A stretch of DNA of 9,423 nt from an uncultured Christensenella sp. (GTDB lineage: Bacteria; Bacillota; Clostridia; Christensenellales; Borkfalkiaceae), in the NCBI GenBank assembly GCA_910578655.1, contig CAJTQE010000020.1, positions 1,058 through 10,480 on the forward strand, in the 5' to 3' direction. The position numbers and the translations under genes were made by a program. Shown in pieces: positions 1 to 6,885 of the stretch. The notes beneath the pieces were generated by a model. The model was given only the letters and a program-made list of their open reading frames with translations, searched no databases and was not told where the DNA came from. Position 1 is the stretch's first letter. Every line of letters begins with the position of its first letter.

Positions 1-407
1 GGCACATCAAAGAGCTTAAAAAGGGAAACGCGGTTGAGGTGCCTCAGTACGATTACCGCAATCATTTACGAAAGAAAGAAACAACACGCGTTGAAAGCAA
101 CCGTATAATTATAGTAGAGGGTATACTGTTGTTTGAAAACGTAAAGCTTTGCAACCTTTTTGATATAAAAATATACGTCGACACGGACGCGGACGTTCGT
201 ATTCTGCGCCGTATAATGAGGGACGTCAACGAGAGGGGCAGAAGCCTCGACTCGGTCGTTAATCAGTATCAGTCGACGGTAAAACCCATGCACGAGCAGT
301 TTGTCGAACCGTACAAACGCCGTGCGGACTTAATCGTCCCCGAGGGCGGGCATAACGCCGTCGCGCTGGACGTAATAATCGGATGTATAAATCATAAGCT
401 TTCATAA
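1..407 (+). CDS. udk: Uridine kinase, 3' part (5' end outside window)
   Basis: Uridine kinase phosphorylates uridine and cytidine to UMP and CMP in cytosolic pyrimidine salvage. The open frame runs in from the left edge (first full codon at 3), so 134 residues are visible. The family is normally a little over 200 residues, so the P-loop-containing N-terminal third is missing from view. What is seen matches Udk in order: a VPQYDY segment followed by a basic KKE stretch, the VEGILLF strand, a VDTDADVR strand leading to the RRIMRDVNERGRS lid region, a QYQSTVKPM helix, FVEPYKRRADLIVP, and a GG turn before the last helix. An internal GTG at 39 could be mistaken for a start, but conserved sequence continues upstream of it. 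The nuclease gene follows 14 nt after the stop, which suggests co-transcription. The family call is firm. Preference for uridine over other nucleosides is inferred from family. Confidence 0.93.
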   Translation, partial: HIKELKKGNAVEVPQYDYRNHLRKKETTRVESNRIIIVEGILLFENVKLCNLFDIKIYVDTDADVRILRRIMRDVNERGRSLDSVVNQYQSTVKPMHEQFVEPYKRRADLIVPEGGHNAVALDVIIGCINHKLS

Positions 408-414
408 AGGGAGG
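408..414 (+). promoter_or_regulatory. Strong Shine-Dalgarno site for the nuclease gene
   Basis: AGGGAGG lies 7 nt ahead of the ATG at 422 and immediately after the udk stop codon. It supports the 422 start and efficient translation of the secreted nuclease from an udk-containing transcript. No promoter could be placed in the 14-nt gap. Confidence 0.8.
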
Positions 415-421
415 AAGTGGA

Positions 422-2335
422 ATGAAAAAAGTTTTTAGCAAGGTCACGTCGCTTTGTCTTGCCGTTGCAATGTGTCTCGGCATAACGGCAGCAGTCGGTG
501 TTTCACCGACGCAGAGCGTCGTTGCAGACGCCGCCACGGACTACTATGCGTCCGTAACGGCGCAGGGCGGCACCCGGCTTTTGGGTCAGCTGCACGATTT
601 GATTACGACTTCGCGTACGAAATATACTTCTTATGCGGACTGTAAGACGTACGGTAAGACTGCCGACCCCGGCAGCGGCAGCAACACGGTAATGGAATTC
701 TATACGCATATAGATATTTCAAATTCGAAGTGGGACGTTTCCGGCGGCTGGAACAGAGAGCACGTATGGGCGAAAAGTCTTTCCGGCAACTTGTGGGGAA
801 CGACCGGAGGCGGCAGCGACCTTCACCATGTCCGTCCTGCGGAAAAGGATTTAAACAATCACCGCGCAAGCAAGAAATACGGCGAAGTCGGCTCGGGCGG
901 AAAAGAGGAATATACGAGTGTGAGCAACGTCCTCGGCGGACACTCGAACAGCAACACGTTCGAGCCTTTGGATAACGTCAAGGGCGACGTCGCACGCATC
1001 GTAATGTACGTATATACTCATTATAATTCTTATACTTACGTCGGCGGCACCACCAACGGCAGCGGCGGCTCGGGTTTCTTCGGTCAACTTAAATTTACGC
1101 AGATTATCACTGCAAGCGGCGAGGACGCGGCTAAAAAGTTACTTTTAGAGTGGAACAAGCTTGACCCCGTCGACGAAATAGAAAGAGTGAGAAACGAAGC
1201 GGTTTACAAAATACAGGGCAACAGAAATCCCTTTATAGACAATTCCGGCTATGCGGACGCAATCTGGGGCGACGGCTCGGTGACTCCTCCCGAACCTCCT
1301 GCGGAATTGCAGAGCCTGTCTTTAAATACTACGGCGGTTACGCTTGAAAAGGGCAGAACTTATACTTTGAAAGCAACGCCTAATCCGGCAAACGCTCCGT
1401 CAGGCGTAACTTGGAGTTCGTCAGACAGCTCGGTTGCAACCGTTTCAAACGGAAAAATTACTGCAAAGGGCGAGGGCACCGCAACTATAACCGCGACAAG
1501 TACGGTTAAACCTTCGGTCAGCGCGTCGGCAACGATTACCGTAACGCCGGCTACCGTACCCGACGGCGACGAGTTGACGGGCACATTCAATATTGCTCTC
1601 GATTTAACTGCCGCCGCCGACATAGGTAAGGTTTTATACTTCAACGGTCAAATGGCGCAGAGCTACTACTTCGGAACGACGGAAACGGAAGCAAATGCAG
1701 CAGAAGTCGTCGTTGAGAAAGTCGGCGACGGGTATACGATAGAAACGGGCGGAAAGTATCTCGAATGTTTGAAAAGCGGCACGCACATTAACGTTGCGTT
1801 GAAAAGCAGTTCTTCGGGAACTTGGAAATTTAATTCGGAATTGAATACGTTTACGTGGGTAATAGACGGAACCGAGTATTATCTCGGAACACGCACCAAT
1901 AACGGCAAAACTTATACTACGATTTCCGCAAGCGATATAAAGTATATTACGGGCAGCAATGCGGCGAACGTGGGCGTAACTCAGTTTATCGTAGACTTTG
2001 TTAAGGTTGGCGGCGACGTGAATCCGCCCACTCCGGGCGTTTCGGATGTCGAGGCTTTCCGTGCAGCTGTTGCGGCAATACCTGCAAGCGGCTCGCTCGA
2101 AGTCAGACGGACTGCTATAAATAAGGCTATCGTGTTATACAATGCATTAAACGCCGAAGATAAAGCTGCCGCTACTGCGCAAATTGCGGATTTACAGGCG
2201 GCAATAGCCAGCTATAACGCGGCGGTTAATTCCTACAACTCGGCTGCAGACAGCTCCGACGATTCGGCTTTGAAGGGCGCCGGCAGCTTTTTGAAAGGGG
2301 TTGCCGCATTGATAAAGGCGTTGAGAGGTGAGTAG
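422..2335 (+). CDS. Secreted endonuclease I-family nuclease with Big_2 domain
   Basis: A 637-residue exported protein, predicted to cut DNA and/or RNA outside the cell. Residues 1-37 form a signal peptide (KK, a hydrophobic core near 10-28, an ADA/A cleavage site). The nuclease domain (about 40-283) has the endonuclease I hallmarks: REHVWAKS (E113, H114 as metal ligand and general base by family analogy), DLHHVRP (133-139), NNHR (145-148) and a closing GNRNPFID...IWG block (266-283). A Big_2 Ig-like domain spans about 294-374 (WSSSDSSVATVSNGKITAKG). A beta-rich domain I cannot name spans about 386-528, followed by an alanine-rich helical C-terminus (541-637) ending in an amphipathic stretch. 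No LPXTG motif or transmembrane anchor is present. Bacillus Bsn (RNase) and Vibrio Vvn/EndA (DNase) belong to the same family, so substrate preference is open. The gene sits between udk and a lipoprotein gene, which suits nucleic-acid scavenging. Confidence 0.9.
   Translation: MKKVFSKVTSLCLAVAMCLGITAAVGVSPTQSVVADAATDYYASVTAQGGTRLLGQLHDLITTSRTKYTSYADCKTYGKTADPGSGSNTVMEFYTHIDISNSKWDVSGGWNREHVWAKSLSGNLWGTTGGGSDLHHVRPAEKDLNNHRASKKYGEVGSGGKEEYTSVSNVLGGHSNSNTFEPLDNVKGDVARIVMYVYTHYNSYTYVGGTTNGSGGSGFFGQLKFTQIITASGEDAAKKLLLEWNKLDPVDEIERVRNEAVYKIQGNRNPFIDNSGYADAIWGDGSVTPPEPPAELQSLSLNTTAVTLEKGRTYTLKATPNPANAPSGVTWSSSDSSVATVSNGKITAKGEGTATITATSTVKPSVSASATITVTPATVPDGDELTGTFNIALDLTAAADIGKVLYFNGQMAQSYYFGTTETEANAAEVVVEKVGDGYTIETGGKYLECLKSGTHINVALKSSSSGTWKFNSELNTFTWVIDGTEYYLGTRTNNGKTYTTISASDIKYITGSNAANVGVTQFIVDFVKVGGDVNPPTPGVSDVEAFRAAVAAIPASGSLEVRRTAINKAIVLYNALNAEDKAAATAQIADLQAAIASYNAAVNSYNSAADSSDDSALKGAGSFLKGVAALIKALRGE
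2325..2331 (+). promoter_or_regulatory. Shine-Dalgarno site that decides the lipoprotein start
   Basis: GAGGTGA, inside the last codons of the nuclease gene, closely matches the anti-Shine-Dalgarno sequence and lies 5 nt ahead of the ATG at 2337. This favours 2337 over an in-frame GTG at 2328, which overlaps the site itself. The next gene therefore starts one nucleotide after the nuclease stop, a geometry that suggests translational coupling. Confidence 0.75.
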
Positions 2336-2336
2336 T

Positions 2337-2930
2337 ATGAAAAAATCAATATTGATTATAGCATCTGCGTGTGCCGCAGCCGCATTCTTCGGAGGATGTC
2401 AATCCTGTAACGGCAAGGCGGCAAACTACGACGCGCTTAACGATATGCTTGCGCTCAATTATTCGGGATTTACGCTTACCGTAACCGATACTTTCGACGC
2501 GGAAACTTCGCTTAAAAGCGTATACGAAATCGAGTATTCGGCAAACGGCGCTACCGTTAATTACAGCATTGAAAGGTTTGAGGAAATTTCGCTCGGTACG
2601 TCGGTAAGCTCTGCCAAGGTCACGCTTGAGGGCGTTGCCGTAATCAAAGACGGAGCAGTGGTTTCCGTTGACGGCGACGACGTCAATATATCTGCGGACG
2701 TTGTAAATACAGGTCTTAATTTCAAAGAGGAATACTTTGAAAACGCCGACTTTACCGATGCGTATTTCAAAGCAGACGTCAAGAACGTAAGCGGCTTTAT
2801 GGGCAGCGACGTTCAGTGCGCCGATATGAAAGTTCACGCAGTTTACGCCGGTTTATTTTCCGATATCAAGATAAATTACAGCGTACAAGGCACGGGCACC
2901 GTTGAAATCAAATACGTCTTTGAAAAATAA
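2337..2930 (+). CDS. Putative lipoprotein of unknown function
   Basis: A 197-residue protein whose function I do not recognise. It starts with a typical lipoprotein signal: KK at 2-3, a hydrophobic Ala/Ile core, and the lipobox-like FGGC with Cys21 as the likely lipidated residue (a second Cys at 24). The phenylalanine at the first lipobox position is not typical, so lipidation is probable rather than certain. The mature part is acidic, rich in Val, Ser, Thr and Asp, and looks like alternating beta strands with no catalytic motif visible. The start at 2337 is chosen from the lysines and the Shine-Dalgarno site. It follows the secreted nuclease gene with a 1-nt gap, so the two are almost certainly co-expressed. 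It could be a surface partner or simply an unrelated envelope protein. It ends block 1. Confidence 0.75.
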   Translation: MKKSILIIASACAAAAFFGGCQSCNGKAANYDALNDMLALNYSGFTLTVTDTFDAETSLKSVYEIEYSANGATVNYSIERFEEISLGTSVSSAKVTLEGVAVIKDGAVVSVDGDDVNISADVVNTGLNFKEEYFENADFTDAYFKADVKNVSGFMGSDVQCADMKVHAVYAGLFSDIKINYSVQGTGTVEIKYVFEK

Positions 2931-2932
2931 GA

Positions 2933-2955
2933 TTTCTCACAGATTTTGTGAAAAA
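2933..2955 (+). other. Weak stem-loop after the lipoprotein gene
   Basis: TTTCTCACA (2933-2941) can pair with TGTGAAAAA (2947-2955) with one C/A mismatch and a 5-nt loop. It sits 3 nt after the lipoprotein stop, where a terminator would be expected. The stem is AT-rich and is followed by TAAACAATC rather than a T-run, so it is at best a poor intrinsic terminator. Read-through from block 1 into block 2 is possible. Confidence 0.3.
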
Positions 2956-2976
2956 TAAACAATCTCAAAATAATCG

Positions 2977-3005
2977 TTGACTTTTGAAATTATTCATTGT
3001 ATAAT
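2977..3005 (+). promoter_or_regulatory. Consensus sigma-A promoter for the membrane/ABC operon
   Basis: A -35 box TTGACT (2977-2982) and a -10 box TATAAT (3000-3005) are separated by exactly 17 nt in an AT-rich stretch. The -35 matches the housekeeping consensus at 5 of 6 positions and the -10 at 6 of 6. The expected transcription start is near 3012-3013, giving a leader of about 80 nt before the ATG at 3095. No other promoter of this quality was seen ahead of any downstream gene, so this one probably drives the whole block from 3095 onward. Confidence 0.87.
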
Positions 3006-3010
3006 AAAAA

Positions 3011-3025
3011 AAGAAATTGCTTTCA
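3011..3025 (+). promoter_or_regulatory. Possible CcpA cre-like operator at the transcription start
   Basis: The 15-mer AAGAAATTGCTTTCA resembles the catabolite-response element consensus WTGNAANCGNWNNCW. It fails at two fixed positions, one of them in the central CG (TG here). It lies directly over the predicted transcription start, where CcpA would repress, and the downstream genes encode a likely sugar importer. The short, imperfect match means this may be chance. Confidence 0.3.
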
Positions 3026-3028
3026 TTG

Positions 3029-3066
3029 TTGCGGAATTTGGTTGAATAGCGGCTGTAATTCCGTAA
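3029..3066 (+). other. 5' leader stem-loop ahead of the operon
   Basis: TTGCGGAATT (3029-3038) pairs with AATTCCGTAA (3057-3066): ten pairs including one G-U, with an 18-nt loop. The downstream flank is A-rich rather than U-rich, so it is not an intrinsic terminator. It lies between the promoter and the ribosome binding site (GGAG, 3081-3084). It could stabilise the leader or bind a regulator. No known riboswitch was recognised. Confidence 0.5.
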
Positions 3067-3094
3067 AAAATAATGTAAACGGAGATTAATAGGT

Positions 3095-3355
3095 ATGGGA
3101 AACGTTATTTGTCTTAACGGCATCAGTGGAGTAGATGCGGTATTTTTTATCGTTTGCGCGGTGTTAATCGCTCTTATAATCGGGATATATTTCCTTATAC
3201 CCGTATTCAACAAAAAATTATACAGGGACCAGAGAGAAAACTTGCACAAGCGCGAGGCTGCGTTTAAGTCTAATATAGACAACGCCCAAAGCAATGAGCC
3301 TGAAACCGAAAATCAGGCAGAAGAGGTTATTCCCGAAGTTCCTACAGACGAATAA
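3095..3355 (+). CDS. Small single-pass membrane protein, unknown function
   Basis: An 86-residue protein that I do not recognise. Residues 14-37 are a strong hydrophobic membrane segment. It is followed by a basic stretch (KK at 40-41, R44, R47, K52, R53) and an acidic Glu-rich tail (68-86). By the positive-inside rule the short N-terminus faces out and the basic and acidic tail faces the cytoplasm. The ATG is preceded by GGAG at 3081-3084 with a 10-nt spacer, and it is the first gene after the promoter at 2977. The next gene starts 3 nt after its stop, so it is the first cistron of the ABC importer operon. Its layout is that of a small accessory or assembly subunit, but no family assignment supports a specific role. 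Confidence 0.72.
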   Translation: MGNVICLNGISGVDAVFFIVCAVLIALIIGIYFLIPVFNKKLYRDQRENLHKREAAFKSNIDNAQSNEPETENQAEEVIPEVPTDE

Positions 3356-3358
3356 TCT

Positions 3359-4606
3359 ATGAAGCACGGAAAATTATTTGGCAAAATTATTTATTACGTC
3401 TTTACGTTTACGATAGGCATTTTGCTTGCTGTCTTTCTGCCCTACATATACATGTCGGACGGCGAGAACCTGAACATTATGAAAAAGGCGCTGGAAAGCG
3501 GAAATTATGCCGGCGCAATGATTCTTGTCGGCGGACACTTTGATGACCGCCCCGTCTTTCATCAAAGCTTTGAAAGCGGCGGCGGAATAGTCCTTTTCAG
3601 CGCGACAACGCTTGTTTATACCGACGGTACCGACGAAGAGGAAGTAGACGAGTCTAAGGTTCATAAATCTTATGCGGGTTTCGTTTACGGCGTAAAGGAC
3701 AGTTATTTGCTTACCGCAGAAACGAGAAACAAATCAAAATTATTGATTGAGGACGGAGACGGTAATGAGCATACCGTAGAAATTTTGGACGGCGATATCA
3801 ACGGCGACAAAATCAACGATACGGTCACAACTTATTACACCCACGGGTTTTTCTTTCTGGATTTGGATGCCGACAGGTTTTCGTCGCTGAGGAAGCTGAC
3901 CTTTATCGACAGAGACGGTAAAACCTTTCAGCAAATTTCTTTAAACCTCAACTTTGAAGAACAGTTTTTTACCGACGTTACGGAATTTGCCGACGAGTAT
4001 AACCGCGATTACAAATCGGAAAAACTGCCCGAACTGAATGCGGCGTTTTTGCAGAAATGCGAAAACTACAGGATAAGTTCTTTGGGCGTTGCACAAAGCA
4101 GGGCGGACACAAAGGCAACGATAGTAGTAGTAGTGTACTTCGTTTCCGTTTACGTTATTGCGGACTTCTGGTTGGGTCGTCGTTACATTTTGCGGTTTTT
4201 TAAATGGTTTTTATTCAAAGTATGCAAAATTAAAACCAAGAAAAAAGAACCTAAACGTCAAGAAGTGTTCGGCAGCGACTATTTCTGTCAGGTGACGTTT
4301 GAATTAGACGTTTCCGAAATAGAAAATTTTGCCGAAAGCGTACAGATAAGATATACGTCCGAAAAGGGCGAAGAAGTATCATTTATATTATTGAAGCGTG
4401 ACAAATATAAGTCAACGCAACGTATCAAAGCAGGTGTCTATGTCAATATGTGGATAGACATCGACAGAGCCGAATATGTCGCGCAGGACCTTCCCGAAAA
4501 TCTGGAAGTGGAAGGATACCGCAAGACGTTCAAAATAAAAATATTAAGGCGAGAGGAAAAACGCGATGAAAATTTCAATTCAACATCTAACCAAAGCGTT
4601 TCCTAG
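3359..4606 (+). CDS. Two-pass membrane protein with large extracellular domain, unknown function
   Basis: A 415-residue protein of no family I can name. Segment one (about 10-31) and segment two (about 254-272) span the membrane. The second is followed by a very basic region (RR at 274-275, then many Lys and Arg up to 300), so residues 32-250 should be outside and 273-415 inside. The outer domain has beta-rich sequence and an Asp/Asn loop, D146-I-N148-G-D150-K-I-N-D154, that fits the DxDxDxxxD spacing of FG-GAP-type calcium loops. The cytoplasmic part (about 306-398) looks like a compact beta domain. No clear Shine-Dalgarno site precedes the ATG. It starts 3 nt after the previous stop, so translation may be coupled. 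Its last 41 nt overlap the ATPase gene, which ties it to the importer. A sensor or accessory role is possible but unproven. Confidence 0.72.
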   Translation: MKHGKLFGKIIYYVFTFTIGILLAVFLPYIYMSDGENLNIMKKALESGNYAGAMILVGGHFDDRPVFHQSFESGGGIVLFSATTLVYTDGTDEEEVDESKVHKSYAGFVYGVKDSYLLTAETRNKSKLLIEDGDGNEHTVEILDGDINGDKINDTVTTYYTHGFFFLDLDADRFSSLRKLTFIDRDGKTFQQISLNLNFEEQFFTDVTEFADEYNRDYKSEKLPELNAAFLQKCENYRISSLGVAQSRADTKATIVVVVYFVSVYVIADFWLGRRYILRFFKWFLFKVCKIKTKKKEPKRQEVFGSDYFCQVTFELDVSEIENFAESVQIRYTSEKGEEVSFILLKRDKYKSTQRIKAGVYVNMWIDIDRAEYVAQDLPENLEVEGYRKTFKIKILRREEKRDENFNSTSNQSVS

Positions 4607-5636
4607 CAGAGTCAAAAAGGGTGCGCCCGTCATAGCGGTAAACGATATGAACATCGAAATACCCTCCGGTAAGCTGGTCGGTCTTTTGGGCCCCTCCGGT
4701 TGCGGAAAGTCGACGACGTTGTTTATGCTTTCGGGACTTGAATCCCCCACAACGGGTAGTATTCTTTTTGACGAACAGGACGTTACGACACTTGCTCCGG
4801 AGAGAAGAGGCATAGGACTTGTTTTCCAAAACTATGCACTCTATCCTCATATGACGGTAGAGCAGAACATTATGTTCCCTTTAACGAATATGAGAATACC
4901 CAAACAGGAAGCAAAGGCAAAGGCATTGGACGCGGCAAGACTTGTTCAGATAGAGGATTTGCTTGCCCGTAAGCCGTCAGAGCTTTCAGGCGGACAGCAG
5001 CAGCGCGTCGCTATTGCCCGTGCTCTTGTAAAAATGCCCAATGTGCTTTTACTTGACGAACCTTTGTCTAATCTGGACGCACGTTTGAGATTACAGACGC
5101 GTGAGGAGATTAAGCGTATCCAAAGGGAAACGGGAATTACTACCGTGTTCGTCACGCACGACCAGGAAGAAGCAATGTCAATTTGCGACATAATGGTCGT
5201 TATGAAACTGGGCGTTGTTCAGCAGATAGGCGAACCGCAATCGATTTACGATAACCCCGCAAATCTGTTTGTTGCAAACTTCCTCGGAACGCCTCCCATA
5301 AATATTTTCAAGGGCAGAATAGAGGGCGGAAAGGCTTACATAGGCGACGAGGCGATTATGTCTGCCAAATTGGACGATCAGGAAATTTTCATCGGTATTC
5401 GTCCCGAAGGCTTCATTTACGACCCTAAGGGCGTGTTATCGCTTAATGTCGACCACGTCGAAGTTATGGGCAGGGACAAATCTATCGTTTCCCGTCACGA
5501 AGCTTCCACAAAGCCTACTGTTCGTTCGATTATTGACTCAGACGTAAAACTCCCCTCAGATTCAGGGGTAATGAAATTTAAAGTTAAACCTAACAAGGTC
5601 TTCTTGTTTAATTCGGACGAAGAGAGGATATTGTAA
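4566..5636 (+). CDS. CUT1-type ABC importer ATPase (MsmK/UgpC/MalK-like)
   Basis: The ATP-hydrolysing subunit of a carbohydrate-type ABC importer, acting on the cytoplasmic face as a dimer. Seen in order: Walker A GPSGCGKST (42-50), Q-loop Q88, signature LSGGQQQR (140-147), Walker B VLLLDE (160-165) with catalytic E165, D-loop SNLD (168-171) and switch H198. A C-terminal TOBE-like region follows (about 245-345, GIRPEGF at 277-283). The DEPLSNLDARLR run and the 356-residue length are typical of MalK, UgpC and MsmK, and slightly short at the C-terminus. The ATG at 4566 has AGAGGA upstream and lies inside the previous gene. The stop overlaps the next start by 1 nt (TAATG), so the ATPase and first permease are translationally coupled. 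MsmK-like ATPases often serve several importers, but here it is encoded with its own permeases. The substrate cannot be inferred. Confidence 0.95.
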   Translation: MKISIQHLTKAFPSRVKKGAPVIAVNDMNIEIPSGKLVGLLGPSGCGKSTTLFMLSGLESPTTGSILFDEQDVTTLAPERRGIGLVFQNYALYPHMTVEQNIMFPLTNMRIPKQEAKAKALDAARLVQIEDLLARKPSELSGGQQQRVAIARALVKMPNVLLLDEPLSNLDARLRLQTREEIKRIQRETGITTVFVTHDQEEAMSICDIMVVMKLGVVQQIGEPQSIYDNPANLFVANFLGTPPINIFKGRIEGGKAYIGDEAIMSAKLDDQEIFIGIRPEGFIYDPKGVLSLNVDHVEVMGRDKSIVSRHEASTKPTVRSIIDSDVKLPSDSGVMKFKVKPNKVFLFNSDEERIL

Positions 5637-6874
5637 TGGCAAAGAAACAAGATAAATCCGAAGGCGTTGAAGAATTTACACCGCAAGAACCCGTAAACAA
5701 TGAACCCAACGTACAATTAAGCGAAACGCCGACGCCCGAACCTCAAAAACAGTCGTTCGGACAAAAGACGAAGAACGCTTTTGCAAACGTCGGTAGCACG
5801 GTGAAAGGCTGGTTTTCAAAACAACCGCCTCTCGTTGTGCCTGCGGCTGATGGCTCAGGCGAAATGCAGACGATAGTAGAGGGATACAACCTTTCCAAAA
5901 AAGAAAAGTTTATCCGCTTCTGCCGTTCGCAGTCCGGTTGGCTGTTTGTTTTGCCTGCGGTCCTTCTGCTTTGTATCTTCACGCTTTATCCTATTTTTAA
6001 CGCATTTATTCGCGCATTTATGGAAAATTATATGCCGACGAATAAAGCACACCCTTTCGACGGTTGGGGCTTTGAAAACTTTGTAAGAGTTTTAAAAGGC
6101 GATACCGGTATGGGCGGCGCAAACTTTTGGCAATGCCTTTTGAACACGTTTATCGTAACGATAATCTCTGTTCCCCTTTCAATTATTCTTGCATTGCTGA
6201 TAGCCGTTGCGCTGAATTCTATTAAGGCAGTACAGAAAGCTTACCAAACGGTACTCTTTTTGCCGTACCTTACCAACGCATTGGCAATGGGCGCCGTTTT
6301 CGCAACGTTCTTCCAAATCATAGGAACTAAATCCAATACCGAAACGGTCGGCTTAGTAAACAACTTTTTAGGTATTTTCGGTATTTCGCCAATCGACTGG
6401 CTGAATCCGAATATGCACGCCTGGGGTACGGGAACGGTTAAATTCTATTGGGCAAGTTACACTGTTGCAATCGTTTACGACGTTTGGGCAGGACTTCCTT
6501 TCAAAATTTTAATTCTGTTCAGTGCGCTTCAAAGCGTCAATAAGCAGTATTACGACGCTGCCAAGATAGACGGCGCGTCAAAGTCGAAAGTGCTTTTAAA
6601 AATAACTGCTCCGATGATTTCGCCTATGCTTTCATATCTTTTCATAACCGGTATAATGGGCGGAATGAAAGCTTACTCATCGATAGTCGGTCTGTTCGGT
6701 GAACAGATGGGTATGGACTACAATATGGGTACCGTAGTCGGTTATATTTATCAGTATATCGATAAAGGACAAACGGGATACGCATTTGCAGGCTCGCTCT
6801 TGCTGTTCGTTATTATTATGATAATTACGGCAATAAGCAACCGCGTCAGTAAAAAACGCGTAACTTATACTTGA
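5636..6874 (+). CDS. ABC sugar-type permease, MalF-like, with soluble N-terminal extension
   Basis: One of two membrane channel subunits of the importer. Six membrane segments can be placed near 102-124, 168-192, 204-228, 272-297, 331-350 and 384-402. The EAA loop that docks the ATPase is at 305-330 (YYDAAKIDGAS, with the conserved G at 313 and a TAPMISP end). The core is ordinary for the family. The unusual part is the first 95 or so residues, which are hydrophilic, rich in Glu, Pro, Gln and Asn, then contain an amphipathic Lys-containing stretch (about 40-62). No signal peptide is present, so this tail should be cytoplasmic. AGAGAGGA at 5621-5628 lies 7 nt ahead of the ATG and supports a start at 5636 that includes the extension. 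The second permease gene follows after 11 nt. Confidence 0.93.
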   Translation: MAKKQDKSEGVEEFTPQEPVNNEPNVQLSETPTPEPQKQSFGQKTKNAFANVGSTVKGWFSKQPPLVVPAADGSGEMQTIVEGYNLSKKEKFIRFCRSQSGWLFVLPAVLLLCIFTLYPIFNAFIRAFMENYMPTNKAHPFDGWGFENFVRVLKGDTGMGGANFWQCLLNTFIVTIISVPLSIILALLIAVALNSIKAVQKAYQTVLFLPYLTNALAMGAVFATFFQIIGTKSNTETVGLVNNFLGIFGISPIDWLNPNMHAWGTGTVKFYWASYTVAIVYDVWAGLPFKILILFSALQSVNKQYYDAAKIDGASKSKVLLKITAPMISPMLSYLFITGIMGGMKAYSSIVGLFGEQMGMDYNMGTVVGYIYQYIDKGQTGYAFAGSLLLFVIIMIITAISNRVSKKRVTYT

Positions 6875-6885
6875 TGGAGTGACGT

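Noticed and set aside
39..407. GTG at 39 as the start of a short standalone gene
   Set aside because: The same frame is open to the left edge and encodes uridine kinase sequence before 39, so this is an internal valine codon.
2328..2336. GTG at 2328 as the lipoprotein start
   Set aside because: It overlaps the Shine-Dalgarno site that serves the ATG at 2337, and it adds only three residues before the normal lipoprotein signal.
2346..2837. 163-codon open frame on the - strand opposite the lipoprotein gene
   Set aside because: It has no recognisable domain and lies fully within a gene that has a good signal peptide and Shine-Dalgarno site.
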